This document shows positions 1-10,310 of a stretch of DNA of 64,000 nucleotides, piece by piece. Source of the stretch: Anthoceros angustus (Eukaryota > Streptophyta > Anthocerotopsida > Anthocerotales > Anthocerotaceae); assembly GCA_010909165.1 (NCBI GenBank), contig MU008156.1, forward strand, positions 682,001 to 746,000, written 5' to 3'. A program made the position numbers and the translations under genes. Below the pieces are notes generated by a model. It made no database searches. It was not told the DNA's origin and saw nothing but the letters and a program-made list of their open reading frames with translations. Each line of letters opens with the position of its first letter. The first letter of the stretch is position 1.

Positions 1-154
1 CTTTTCCCAAGTATTTATTCGGGTGAAGACAACACTTTTCTTGTTTCGTCGTTAACACATGGCATGACTATGTCCATGTTTCCCCTCTTTCGTGCGAGAT
101 GTAAATAGTGCATATATGTAGAACTAACACATTAATTGTTCCTAATAATCAGGA

Positions 155-660
155 TTGAATGATATTACTTACCTCCTTGCCATCTTGGAGGTGGAAATTG
201 CAGCAAAAAAAACTAAATTATCCTTGGGTTCAGCAGGTCCCATGTATAAGCGATGCAGGCTTCTCAAGTTGACCCACTTGCGGATGCAAATACCATTAAA
301 AAGGTACAAGAAACTAGCTTTGCTACATCGACAAGAACAAAGAAGATGGAGCTGCGAATGCTTTCCAACTAATTTTAGAAGCACAAACTATTCTTTTGGA
401 TAAAAGGTGCGAGATTTTGATACTCAAATCCAAAAATCTCGCATGTCATAAGGCATGAGCTACGCAAGCAGTTCCACAATAAAACGTCTTGCAAGGAGCA
501 TAATAATTTGCTGAAAAAACTTCAAAAAATTCAAAAACAGCAAAATGAGTTCTACCAACGACGCAATCATAACCTTCCAACTCCAAGTTTTGACGAAGAT
601 CAAAATTATTATTCTAAACAAGAGTACCGGGATAAACAATATTGTGATGAAGAGTATTAA
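155..660 (+). pseudogene. Broken J-domain (DnaJ-like) protein gene
   Basis: Pieces of a J-domain can be read in three frames in the right order. A piece at about 265-303 reads VDPLADANTIKK. Helix II (YKKLALLH) lies at 305-328. After a shift, DKNKEDGAANAFQLILEA runs on from 330. The invariant HPD tripeptide is lost because two bases are missing between His and Asp (about 328-330). A further shift near 445 leads into a Lys/Gln-rich tail (HELRKQFHNKT...) that stays open to the TAA at 658-660. J-domain proteins stimulate Hsp70 ATPase through HPD, so this copy could not work. The upstream boundary is uncertain; the stretch at 155-260 may belong to the J-domain helix I region or be intronic. The family assignment is by motif recognition only. 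Confidence 0.6.
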
Positions 661-1985
661 AGTACCATCCGGATGCTACATGCATATAAATATAAAACTT
701 CTTTAACATGACATGCCCCATGGTAATGAGCTCTTTGTTTTTCTTTATACATAGTTTTATAATATTTGTAGATCAACGTTGTGAATTTGAGCTACATTAA
801 TAAAACATGTTTTTGTATGAAAAACTATGCATTATACTTGAAGAAAAATCGTACGTTTTCACTTACATATAATGTACAAAAACTGTGCCTTCTGCAAGCA
901 TACCTCTCACACCACACAAACACTCAAACTTTTCCGGGGGCACTACAACTTCTATATCATGCTCGTGCAAAACAAAATAAACTCATTCCAAAAACGCAGT
1001 TCGATATGACCTCTTCTGCCTTGCCTCGTAGTTACTCGCCTTCTTGGGGGGGGGTTAAATTTGTGATTGCATTATGGTAACTACCGCTGAAACTGGCAAT
1101 TCAAGGGGTGGTGGTTCTATGACTACCTGGTTCTGCTCCACCTCCTCTTCTCCTTTGAGTGTCCTCCACATCCACCTCCGCGTTTGCCTCGTCTTTATGC
1201 TCTTCAACTGACAATTTTTGCAATCCAAGCTCCTTACTATTCGACCCAGCTTCCTCATAAGAAGATGAAAAGTCCAGCAATTGTTGGAAGATGCCGGCAA
1301 TTCTCCCCCCTCCTTCCCTTCCTCACCAATGCGAGCTTGCTACTCTAAATTTGAGGGTATCTTTGCCTCCAAGCTCGCTCCAATCCGTTGTGATTCTACA
1401 ACTCCTTGCTACTCCTACACCGGGTTGCTGGGGTTTGTAATTTCCCGGTGTGCGTGCATTGGGTTGCTGGGATTTGCGATTTCTTGGTGCTCTTTGTCCT
1501 CTCCTCCTAGATTGAAGTTGCCTTAGCTCAGAGTGTGCCTTCCCCCTCTTGCTCTTCCTCCCCATGCTCCTGCTGGCCTTCCTCCCTATCCGCTTCTACC
1601 AAATGGTTCTGGAATCAAAAATTGCGGTTGCAGGCTTAAGGGTGGTAGCATGGTTTGGTGATACACTTTAGTACCATATGGCTTGGGACACTTGGTTACT
1701 TTGAAAAGACGAGAGAGATGTGAGAGGGTGACTTTAAGTTTTCATTAAAATAATATTTCAATATATTTTAGTTTCACTTTTATATACTTTTACGTTTGCT
1801 ATTATTTACTTTAACTTACTTTACTTTTACTTCAGATCTCTGTTTTCATTCGGTGGTAAGTCAACCCGCCGTTTACCCCAATTTCGACCTTACGCGTGGG
1901 CGCACTCTCGCTATTGCCATCCCGGGCTCAGTGTTGAGTTGATCCTTCGTCCGCCCTGAGACAGCCTGGATGCAATCTCCTGCAC
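661..1985. other. No recognisable gene; AT-rich and low-complexity spacer
   Basis: No open frame here looks like a known protein. The stretch holds a G run near 1047-1055, an imperfect duplication around 1425-1490 (a GGGTTGCTGGG-centred motif seen twice), and a strongly AT-rich section at 1735-1840. Open frames on the minus strand (1055-1300, 1323-1565) are Arg/Gln-rich and show no domain I recognise. Confidence 0.6.
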
Positions 1986-2049
1986 TTGCTCGCCCACATC
2001 CGGCCGACAGTCGCACACACTCCGCGGGCTCGGAAGATCGCATGCTCCA

Positions 2050-2210
2050 GCTCTGGTTGTTGTAATCAACCCTTTGTGCTGCATTGTGAGCTATGTGGGG
2101 CTTCTTATAGGAGCCCTCCTTCTTCGGAGCGGGCTCCCCACATGCAAGCTCGGCTGGCAGGAATCAGTTTTGTTTGTGCAGTTTGAAGGTAATGCCTTGT
2201 GTGTGGCAAT
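2050..2210 (+). repeat. Block B, copy 1 of array I
   Basis: This segment (starting at GGTTGTTGTAATCAACCC) returns at about 3245-3425 with the same order of motifs. The second copy has a few extra short stretches (for example three extra bases after AATCAG and GTG near the end). It reads GCCNQPFVLHCELCGASYR in one frame in both copies, so it may once have been coding, but neither copy gives a long frame. Confidence 0.75.
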
Positions 2211-2815
2211 TAGTGTTTTGCGGCTTGTGAGGCTTGCTCTTGTGTGCACATGTGCGAGTGCGGCGTGAGGTGTTGGCCTTGGAGGCGTGAGGTGTTGGCC
2301 TTGGAGTGGGTGCCGGCGTGCGGCTTCTCATTGTCTGTGGTGGTCTTGAAGAACTTGAGCACGCTGCGGTCTTGTGTGGACATGTGCATGCTCAAGTGAG
2401 GTCTTTGGGCGTGTGAGGTGCTCAGTGGGTGCGAGTGCGGCTCCTTTGATCATTCCTTGTGTGCAATGTCACGTGAAGGACTTGAGCGAGTAATGCTCTT
2501 GTGTGCACATGTGTAGGTGCTGTGAGGTGGTGGCATTGTGATTTTGTTGGAGTGGGTGCCGAGTGCGGCTTCTCCTTGTGTCTTGATGTTGTAGTGAAGA
2601 ACTTGAGCACGCTGCGGTCTTGTGTGCACATGTGCGAGTTATTTGTGAGGTCTTTGGGCGTGTGAGGGTGCTGGCCTTGGAGTGGGTGCCGAGGTGCAGC
2701 TTCTCTGATCTGCTCCTGTGTGTGCTGTCGCTGAAGAACTTGAGCCGGCTTAATGCAAATGTGTGCACATGTGCAGGTATCTGGAGTGGGTGCTGAGGTG
2801 CTCAGGTGTTGGAGT
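2211..2815. repeat. GT-rich minisatellite R, copy 1
   Basis: Tandem degenerate units of roughly 115-125 bp. Each contains CTTGTGTGCACATGTGC, a GAGGTCTTTGGGCGTGTGAGG or similar stretch, GAGTGGGTGCCGAGGTGC, and GAAGAACTTGAGC. The same units recur at 3430-4045 and 5268-5585. The minus-strand open frames across it are repeats of His/Thr/Arg-rich peptide and have no coding look. Confidence 0.75.
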
Positions 2816-2818
2816 GAC

Positions 2819-3240
2819 ATGGCTTCCTCTGATGAGGAGGAGACATTAGGCATCTCAAGGAATCAAAAGCGTGCCCTCAAAAACATGTTGAGCCGCTCAC
2901 AGTGTGAGTCGAGCCTTGAGGCGGTGCCAAAGTGGGCGTTCCGCTGGTCTTGGCATGAAGGAGACTACAACTTGCGGGTGGAAGGAGTGGATGTTCGCCA
3001 AAGCAAGTTGCAGCAAGGTTTGAGGGAGGCAGTGGGCGGCCAGGACGTGCTTACCCTCTGGTTTGGGGTAACAGGAGTAGGTAATGATGCTTATGGGTGG
3101 AAGGGATCAGATAAGTTGTCAGACAAGGAGTGGAGAAACATCGACGACTTGGTTTTCAAGATATAAGCGAGTTAATCTTGGGGCAAGATCCCTAGGTTGA
3201 TGGCCATTGGCATCCTTGTTGAGAAAAAGTTGCACGCAGT
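2819..3240 (+). pseudogene. Array I gene-like unit, copy 1 (unknown family, truncated)
   Basis: The unit starts at an ATG (MASSDEEETLGISRNQKR) and stays open to 3166, about 115 codons. It is acidic at the start, then basic, then has a Trp/Gly-rich middle (GVGNDAYGWKGSDKL). Copies 2 (4049) and 3 (5588) continue into PRLMAIGILV and a Lys/Glu-rich tail. Copy 1 shifts frame at about 3160 and then runs into block B2 at about 3245, so it lacks the tail. I do not recognise the family. Three copies that keep amino-acid-level similarity suggest it was once a real gene, but every copy has a frame break. Confidence 0.5.
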
Positions 3241-3242
3241 GC

Positions 3243-3428
3243 ATCGGTTGTTGTAATCAACCCTTTGTGCTGCATTGTGAGCTATGTGGGGCTTCTTATA
3301 GGAGCCCTCCCTTCCCTTCTGTGCAGGACGCGGGCTCCCCACATGCAAGCTCGAGCTGCGGCAGCAGGAATCAGCGGTTTTGTTTGTGCAGTTTTGAAGG
3401 TAATGTGCCTTGTGTGTGGCAATTAGTG
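3243..3428 (+). repeat. Block B, copy 2 of array I
   Basis: Second copy of the block at 2050-2210. It joins directly to the truncated end of the gene-like unit copy 1, which marks this as a duplication junction. Confidence 0.75.
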
Positions 3429-4046
3429 TTTTGCGGCTTGTGAGGCTTGCTTAACGCTCTTGTGTGCACATGTGCAGGGTCTGGGGCTGTGAGATGCTGT
3501 GCGCGTGAGGGTGCTGGCCTTGGAGCGGGTGCCGACGTGCGGCTTCTCATTGTCTGTGGTGTCACTGAAGAACTTGAGCCGGCTTAACGGTCTTGTGTGG
3601 ACATGTGCATGCTCAAGGGCTGTGAGGTGCTGGGCGTGTGAGGGTGCTCCAGTGGGTGCCGAGGTGCAGCTCCTTTGATCATTCCTTGTGTGCAATGTCA
3701 CAGTGAAGGACTTGAGCCTGAGTAATGCTCTTGTGTGCACATGTGTAGGTGCTAGGCTTGTGAGGTGGTGGCATTGTGATTTTGTTGGAGTGGGTGCCGA
3801 TGTGCAGCTTCTCCTTGTGTGCGGTGTTGTAGTGAAGAACTTGAGCCTGCTTTGCGGTCTTGTGTGCACATGTGCTAGGCTTGTGAGGTCTTTGGGCGTG
3901 TGAGGGTGCTGGCCTTGAGTGGTGCCGAGGTGCGGCTCCTTTGATCATTCCTTGTGTGCAATGTCACGTGAAGAACTTGAGCGGCTTAATGCAAATGTGT
4001 GCACATGTGTATCTGGAGTGGGTGCCGAGGTGCTGTGTGTTGGAGT
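3429..4046. repeat. GT-rich minisatellite R, copy 2
   Basis: Same 115-125 bp degenerate units as at 2211-2815, leading again directly into a gene-like unit that begins ATGGCTTCCTC. Confidence 0.75.
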
Positions 4047-4048
4047 GA

Positions 4049-4800
4049 CATGGCTTCCTCCGATGAGGAGGAGACATTAGGCATCTCAAGGAATCAAAAG
4101 CGTGCCCTCAAAAACATGTTGAGCCGCCACGTGTGAGTCGAGCCTTGGAGGCGGTGCCAAAGTGGAAGCTGCCCACTGGTCTTGCATGAAGGAGACTACA
4201 ACTGCGGGTGGAAGGAGTGGATGTTCGCCAAAGCAAGTTGCAGCAAGGTTTGAGGGAGGCGGCGGCCAGACGTGCTTACCCTCCGGTTTGGGGTAACAGT
4301 AGGTAATGATGCTTATGGGTGGAAGGGATCGATCACGACAAGGAGTGGAGAAACATCGACGACTTGGTTTTCAAGATGGCAAGCGAGTTAGTCTTGGGGG
4401 AAGATCCCTAGGTTGATGGCCATTGGCATCCTTGTTGAGAAAAAGTTGCAGTGCATCGGTTGGTGGCCTATGCACGGAAAACTAATGAGGTAAAGGCCTC
4501 CAAGCACAAGAATGTGAGGACATGGAGAAGGATAAGAAAGTGCACAAGGAGAAGGAGACCCATGGATCACATGGCCCTATGGCGAGGTCACGAGCAAGGG
4601 AAGGGCAAGAAGGCATGTTGGGGCGGTGTCCTCGGACTCGAGGACACAGTGATGAGGTGTGGCCGGTGGAGAGCAAGACCAAAGGAGGACTTGCATGCAG
4701 GCGTGAGCAAGAATGTATTCAAGAGGAGGTTGATGTCATAGTGCGGTGAGGAGGACGGAAACCATGTGTTCGAGCGGAGGATGTAGAACCGGAGGCAGTG
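4049..4800 (+). pseudogene. Array I gene-like unit, copy 2 (unknown family)
   Basis: The same ATGGCTTCCTC start as copies 1 and 3. Multiple short deletions relative to copy 3 break the frame: about 12 bases are missing near 4331, and shorter losses lie near 4127, 4260 and 4305. The 3' part encodes KTNEVKASKHKN, a Lys/Glu-rich KEKETHGSHGPMARSRA stretch, and then a region rich in Arg. This tail looks like a charged, disordered nuclear-protein tail. No known domain was recognised. Confidence 0.5.
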
Positions 4801-5267
4801 CAATGTCGTGGGTTTTCCTTATAGTTTTAGATTCCCTGCGGTTTAAGATTCATGAGTGCTACCCTTAGGTCATGTGCTTTGCTTAGGACCTGCAGGACTG
4901 CCTTGAGCCAAGCTCATTTGGAAGGGTTTGTTCCACAGTTTTGCATCCATCACGTTTAATGTTTGAGCTTGATTTATGTGAGCTTGCTCTTATTGATTGC
5001 ATAGAGGGAGCAACAAGCTTGACAAGTTCTTTGCTGGTTTTGACTTAGCCTCGCCTTGTAAAGTTCACTTACTTGCTAGCTTATCTTTTGTGTGAGCTTG
5101 GTGTTTTACGTGGATTCGAGATAGACTCTTGCGGTAGCTCAATTGTGAGGATTCTTCACGGGAGGGAGGGAGGAGAGGGGCCTCATGGGCATTCCGACAT
5201 CTATCAGTGCGGTTTGGCGGGGGCCATCGGGCACATCAACACCTAGTGGTGTCTTGTCATGTCACGT
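4801..5267 (+). repeat. 3' flank of array I unit, copy 2
   Basis: A non-coding looking segment (starting CAATGTCGTGGGTTTTCC) that is repeated at about 6365-6840 after copy 3, with only small gaps. It ends in a purine-rich GGGAGGGAGG stretch and a GTGGTGTCTTGTCATGTCA motif in both copies. It probably represents the 3' UTR and downstream part of the duplicated unit. Confidence 0.65.
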
Positions 5268-5585
5268 TGTGCACATGTGTGCACATGTGTAGGTGCTAGG
5301 CTTGTGAGGTGGTGGCATTGTGATTTTGTTGGAGTGGTGCCGAGTGCGGCTTCTCCTTGTGTGTGTTGTAGTGAAGAACTTGAGCCGCTGCGGTCTTGTG
5401 TGCACATGTGCTAGGCTTGTGAGGTCTTTGGGCGTGTGAGGGTGCTGGCCTTGAGTGGTGCCGAGGTGCACTCCGACCGCTCCTGTGTGTGCTGTCACTG
5501 TGAAGAACTTGAGCCGGCTTAATGCAAATGTGTGCACATGTGCAGGTATCTGGAGTGGGTGCTCAGGTGCTCAGGTGTTGGAGTG
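5268..5585. repeat. GT-rich minisatellite R, copy 3
   Basis: A shorter version (about 2.5 units) of the minisatellite seen at 2211 and 3429. It again ends immediately before an ATGGCTTCCTC unit. Confidence 0.75.
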
Positions 5586-5587
5586 AC

Positions 5588-6330
5588 ATGGCTTCCTCTG
5601 ATGAGGAGGAGACATTAGGCATCTCAAGGAATCAAAAGCGTGCCCTCAAAAACATGTTGAGCCGCTCACAGTGTGTGAGTCGAGCCTTGGAGGCAGTGCC
5701 AAAGTGGAAGCTGCCCACTGGTCTTGCATGAAGGAGACTACAACTGCGGGTGGAAGGAGTGGATGTTCGCCAAAGCAAGTTGCAACAAGGTTTGAGGGAG
5801 GCAGTGGGCGGCCAGGACGTGCTTACCCTCTGGTTTGGGGTAACTGGAACAGGTAATGATGCTTATGGGTGGAAGGGATCAGATAAGCTATCAGACAAGG
5901 AGTGGAGAAACATCGACGACTTGGTTTTCAAGATAAGCGAGTTAGTACTGGGGGGCAGAAGATCCCTAGGTTGATGGCCATTGGCATCCTTGTTAAGAAA
6001 AAGCTGCACAGGTCTGTCAGTTGGCTGGCCTATGCACAGAAAACAAATGAGGTAAAGGCCTCCAAGCACAAGAAATGTGAGGACATGGAGAAGGAGAAGA
6101 AAATGCACAAGGAGAAGGAGACCCATGGATCACGTGGCCCTATGACGAGGTCACAGAGCAAGGGAAGGGCAAGAAGGTCAGAGTGGGCTAGTGTCCCTGA
6201 CTGAGGACACCGGGTGAGACAGACGCCGGGTGGAGAGCAAGACCCAAAGGAGGACTTGCATGCAGGAGCGTGAGCAAGAATGTATTCAAGAGGAGGTTGA
6301 TGTCATAGCGGTGAGGAGGACGGAAACCAT
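5588..6330 (+). pseudogene. Array I gene-like unit, copy 3 (longest; unknown family)
   Basis: The most complete of the three copies. It reads MASSDEEETLG at 5588. After a shift near 5650-5740, VEGVDVRQSKLQQGL through SDKEWRNIDDLVFKISELV is open to about 5974. From 5902 the overlapping frame gives PRLMAIGILVKKK, LAYAQKTNEVKAS and a Lys/Glu tail, ending at 6204. Joined, this would be about 190 residues: acidic start, central Trp/Gly-rich part, charged tail. Copies differ mainly by short deletions, so an intact relative elsewhere in the genome is likely. No catalytic motif was seen. Confidence 0.5.
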
Positions 6331-6840
6331 GCGCCCGAGCGGAGGATGTAGAACCGGAGGCAGTGCAATGTCGTGGGTTTTCCTTATAGTTTTAGATTCC
6401 CTGCGGTTTAAGATTCATGTGAGTGCTACCCTTAGGTCATGTGCTTTGCTTAGGACTGCAGGACTGCCTTGAGCCCAATCGCTCATTTGGAAGGGTTTGT
6501 TCCACAGTTTTCGCATCCATCACGTTTAATGTTTGAGCTTGATTTATGTGAGCTTGCTCTTATTGATTGCATAGAGGGAGCAACAAGCTTGACAAGTTCT
6601 TTGCTGGTTGACTTAGCCTCGCCTTGTAAAGTTCACTTATACCGCTAATCGTATGTGCTTTGTGTGAGCTTGGTGTTTTCGTGGATTCGAGATAGACTCT
6701 TGCGGTAGCTCAATTGTGAGGATTCTTCACGGAGGGGAGGGAGGGAGAGGGGCCTCATGGGCATTCCGACATCTATCAGTGCGGTTTGGCGGGGGCCATC
6801 GGGCACATCAACACCTAGTGGTGTCTTGTCATGTCATGTC
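6331..6840 (+). repeat. 3' flank of array I unit, copy 3
   Basis: Second copy of the segment at 4801-5267, ending in the same purine-rich and GTCTTGTCATGTCA motifs. Array I ends here. Confidence 0.65.
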
Positions 6841-6939
6841 CGCATGTAGTGTGCTTGTCATGTCGTCGTCCTTTGCGATCCGTCATGCATGGCCGGGTGG
6901 TGATACGGTGACGCCTTGGAGTGTGGTATTCACGCGGTG

Positions 6940-7265
6940 GAAGTGATGATTTGTTCATGCTCATCATGTCACGCCAGCACCGTAAGCATTTGTTCATGCC
7001 GCCATCGTGTCACGCCAGCACCGTAGGCATCCGCTCATGCTCATCATCGTGTCACGCCAGCACCGTAGGCATCCGCTCATGCTCATCATGTCACGCCAGT
7101 GCACGGGCAATTGTTCATCATCATCATGTCACTTTGTGCACTTGTGGGCATTTGTTCATGCCATCATGTCACGCACATGTGGGCATTTGTTCATGCCGTC
7201 ATCATGTCACGCCAGCACTGTGGCATTTCTCCGCCATGTCATGTTGTCATGGACATCTTAACAAT
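6940..7265. repeat. Minisatellite with TGTCACGCCAGCACCGTA core
   Basis: About seven tandem degenerate units of 45-50 bp. Each has CATCATGTCACGCCAGCAC or a decayed form, followed by GGCATTTGTTCATGC or GGCATCCGCTCATGC. Open frames across it are His/Cys/Ser repeats and are not taken as genes. Confidence 0.8.
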
Positions 7266-7399
7266 TCGATGCCATTGTTATTATGTGACATTGTGGACAC
7301 ATGGGCAGCTATTCATCTTGGCATTCTGTCACATTTTGGACCAGGGCACTTTCTCATCTTGTCTTCTTGGGTGGCATGGTGGACATGTTAGCATTTCCT

Positions 7400-7620
7400 C
7401 AAGTTGTCGTGTGCACACTTGTTTTCGTGGTGGGATACGCTAGAGTTGCACACAAAGATCAAAACGCAACTGGTGGAAGACCTCATCTCCTTGTCAAGCA
7501 AGAGACCAGTGTCGGTGATTGCAAGCGAGGAGACAAGCAACCTTGCAGCAAAAATTGCTCTAGGGGAGCTCACAGGCGCGCCCTTGGCGCAATCTGCTAT
7601 AACAAGGAGGTGCGGTTATG
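7400..7620 (+). other. Unique open stretch at the start of array II
   Basis: A plus-strand frame from 7404 reads through DTLELHTKIKTQLVEDL, then Ser/Ala-rich SNLAAKIALGELTGAP. It runs into the first copy of the array II repeat at about 7619. This section occurs only once in the window and has an ordinary protein-like composition, so it may be a 5' exon of the array II gene family. Family unknown. Confidence 0.35.
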
Positions 7621-8905
7621 TGGAGTCATCAACTTCATACTCACGAGCTAACCTAATTATGTCTTGTCGCTGCGGTAGAAGATGCACATGTTGCTCGTGT
7701 CCGGGCAATTGTGCGGTCACGAGGCGGCGGACAATCGAGCCAACAACAAAAGCGTGGCGCCCTCAGCACTTAATCGGAGGATTTACATGATGCCTTTGGC
7801 GCATACATAGCTTGACGCTCAAGAAAGAAAGGACTCCTCAATGGATTCCAGCCCTTCTTACACTAGCGAATGTAGCCCTCCGGATCACGAAGTCTGCGTG
7901 CACCGGTACTTCGCCGTATGCATGCCTTGTTTTGTGTCGAGATCTATTCCATGCATCTAAGCGCAATTGGTTTTGTGGTGCTATGTAGGGATTCGGATGC
8001 TATGACTTTGTTTTCCTCCCTTGTGGGCCTTTTTTCACGATGTATGCCTCTACCAACACATCTTTGGTCGGTGACTGCCCCAATCGCTTGTTCTCTTCAA
8101 GTCCAGTGGTTGCGGGCCAAGGGTTGGCCATTCACTAGTGGAGTCCAACGGATGCAGGAGCGTGACCGAGGCGAGTGGGCGAGCATTATCATGGTACTGC
8201 AGAATTCCACATCATGGAGCACCGCTTTGGAAGAATTGTTGGGGACTGTTGCACAGATAGTGCCCCTGGTGACTCACATAAGAAGGCAGTTCATGAGTCT
8301 CCTGGTTAGTAGTGCTCTAAGGTTGTTGCTTTGCATGGAAAAGCTATATACAGACCTTTGTGCTAACAGCAATTCTGCTTGTCCCTAGGCACATATAGTA
8401 GGCTGCTGCCCCTGTCCTCGCTTGGCGGTATTGAGGCGTTGATCACACCACCACGTGGGCAGCGGCCACCTATCCCAAAGCAGCCCGATTCAGTTCGCCC
8501 CTGTTGGCCAATGCACAACTATGTCATGGAATCGCGGATCTGGTGGTCCCCGGTCTCAAACCAGATTGAGTCCTGGTGAGGCACGTACTACGGTGCAATG
8601 TGGCGGTATTTGGCCCACTCATGTGGCGATCCAGTGTCATGTTTGGGGTTGGCTCCTTTGGTTGATGCGAGATGCCTCTCACGTGGCGACTTCTTTGTTC
8701 TTGGCCCCAGTTTTGATTCCACTCACGACATGGGTCAAATTGGTGGTGGCCACAAGGTGGGCACCCATGTGGCCGTTCGGCTCCAACAAGGCCACCTACA
8801 ACTCGTGTGTTGAAGATCGCAATGCGGTGGAAGAGGATACCCGGCGAAGAGGATACCGGTGGAAGAGGATACCCGAGGATACCAGTTTTCTACACCGAGT
8901 CGTGC
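7619..8905 (+). pseudogene. Array II unit 1 (RING-like gene relative, broken)
   Basis: Starts with a segment (GGAGTCATCAACTTCATACTC) that recurs at about 8908. It runs in parallel with unit 2 for about 1.29 kb: the SLTLKKERTPQWIP-encoding stretch, the RING-like region (about 7985-8090), the AGGCACATATAGTAGGCTGC block (about 8388), the ACAACTATGTCATGGAATCG block (about 8515) and the 16-bp minisatellite (about 8826-8882). Short deletions relative to unit 2 destroy the RING-like cysteine order here, so this copy looks dead. Confidence 0.55.
8826..8882 (+). repeat. 16-bp minisatellite (GTGGAAGAGGATACCG), array a
   Basis: Tandem and near-tandem copies of the 16-bp unit. The same motif recurs as separate short arrays at about 10163-10232, 10838-10905, 11527-11602 and 12241-12316, once per repeat unit. 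Because 16 is not a multiple of 3, any open frame passes through all three phases and gives a 16-residue peptide period (VEEDTGGRGYRWKRIP). Confidence 0.85.
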
Positions 8906-10310
8906 GGTGGAGCGCCATCAACTTCATACTCACACGAGCTGACCTAATTATGTCATCGCTGCGGTAGAAGATGCACATGTTGCTCGTGTCCGGGCACAAT
9001 TGTGCGGTCACGAGGCGGCGGACAATCGAGAGCCAACAACAAAAGCGTGACGCCCAACGAATCGTTAATGGCGGAGGATTTACATGATGCCTTTGGCCGC
9101 ATACATAGCTTGACGCTCAAGAAAGAAAGGACTCCTCAATGGATTCCAGCCCTTCTTACACTAGCCGAATGTAGCCCTCCGGATCACGGCGTCGCGTACA
9201 CCTGTACTTCGCCGTATGCATGCCTTGTTTTGTGTAATCGAGATCTGTTCCATGCATCTAACTGCAATTGGTTTTGTGGTGCTATGTAGGGGATTCGGAT
9301 GCTATGACTTTGTTTTCCTCCCTTGTGGGCACTGTTTTCACGATGTATGCCTCTACCAACACATGCGTGGTGACTGCCCCAATCCTGCTTGTTCTCTTCA
9401 AGTCCCGGCACAGTGGCTGCAGGCCAAGGGTTGGCCATTCACTAGTGGAGTCCAACCAGATGCCTGGGAACGTGACCAGGAACGAGAGTGGACAGAGCAT
9501 TATCATGGCTGCCTGCAGGAATTCCACATCATGGAGCACCGTTTGGAAGAATTGTTGGGGACTGGTGTTGCACAGGATAGTGCCCCTGGTGACTCACATA
9601 AGAAGGCAGTTCATGAGTCTCCTGGTTAGTAGTGCTCTAAGGTTGTTGCTTTGCATGGAAAAGCTATATATGCACCTTGTGCTAATAGCACTGCTTGTCC
9701 CTAGGCACATATAGTAGGCTGCTGCCCCTGTCCTCGCTTGGCGGTACTGAGGCGTTGATCACACCACCACGTGGGCAGCGGCCACCTATCCCAAAGCAGC
9801 CCGATTCAGTTCGCCCCTGTTGGCCAATGCACAACTATGTCATGGAATCGCCAGATCTGGTGGTCCCCAGGTCTCAAACCAGGGATTGAGTCCTGGTGAG
9901 GCACGTACTACAGGGTGCAATGTGACGCGGTATTTGGCCCACTCATGTGGCAGTCCAGCAGTGTCATGTTTGGGGTTGGCTCCTTTGGTTGATGCAGATG
10001 CCTCTCACGTGGCGACTTCTTTGTTTGCTGGCCCCAGTTTTCAGTTCCACTCACTGACATGGGTCAGATTGGTGGTGTGCCACAAGGTGGGCACCCATGT
10101 GTGGCCGTTCAGCTCCAACAAGGCCAGCCTACAACTCGGTGTGTTGAAGATCGCAATGCGGCAGTGGAAGAGGATACCCAGGCAGTGGAAGAGGATACCG
10201 GTGGAAGAGGATACCGGTGGAAGAGGATACCTGTGTTTTCTACACCGAGACGAGGTCGTGCGGTGGACACCACCTTGTGCATGATGATGAAACTATGGCT
10301 GTCAAGAATG
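8906..10310 (+). CDS. Array II unit 2: putative RING-type zinc-finger gene
   Basis: A frame open from 9002 ends in PYACLVLC near 9234. A GT at about 9235 and an AG at about 9290 could bound a 56-bp intron. After it, 9291-9629 encodes GCYDFVFLPCGHCFHDVC followed by QHMRGDCPNPAC. This fits the second half of a RING finger (C-x-H, FH, C, then a C..C pair), with the first pair less clear. The next 80 residues are rich in Trp/Glu/His and stay open to 9629. If real, it would be an E3 ubiquitin-ligase-like or other zinc-binding protein. Downstream the unit carries the 16-bp minisatellite (about 10163-10232). The exon model is tentative and I could not follow it to a full gene. Confidence 0.4.
10163..10232 (+). 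repeat. 16-bp minisatellite, array b
   Basis: Four units of GTGGAAGAGGATACC in array II unit 2, the first two separated by CAGGCA-type spacers. Confidence 0.85.

Noticed and set aside
2211..2853. Minus-strand His/Thr/Arg-rich frames in the GT-rich minisatellite
   Set aside because: Repeat peptides that change frame between units and between copies; no start context and no conservation.
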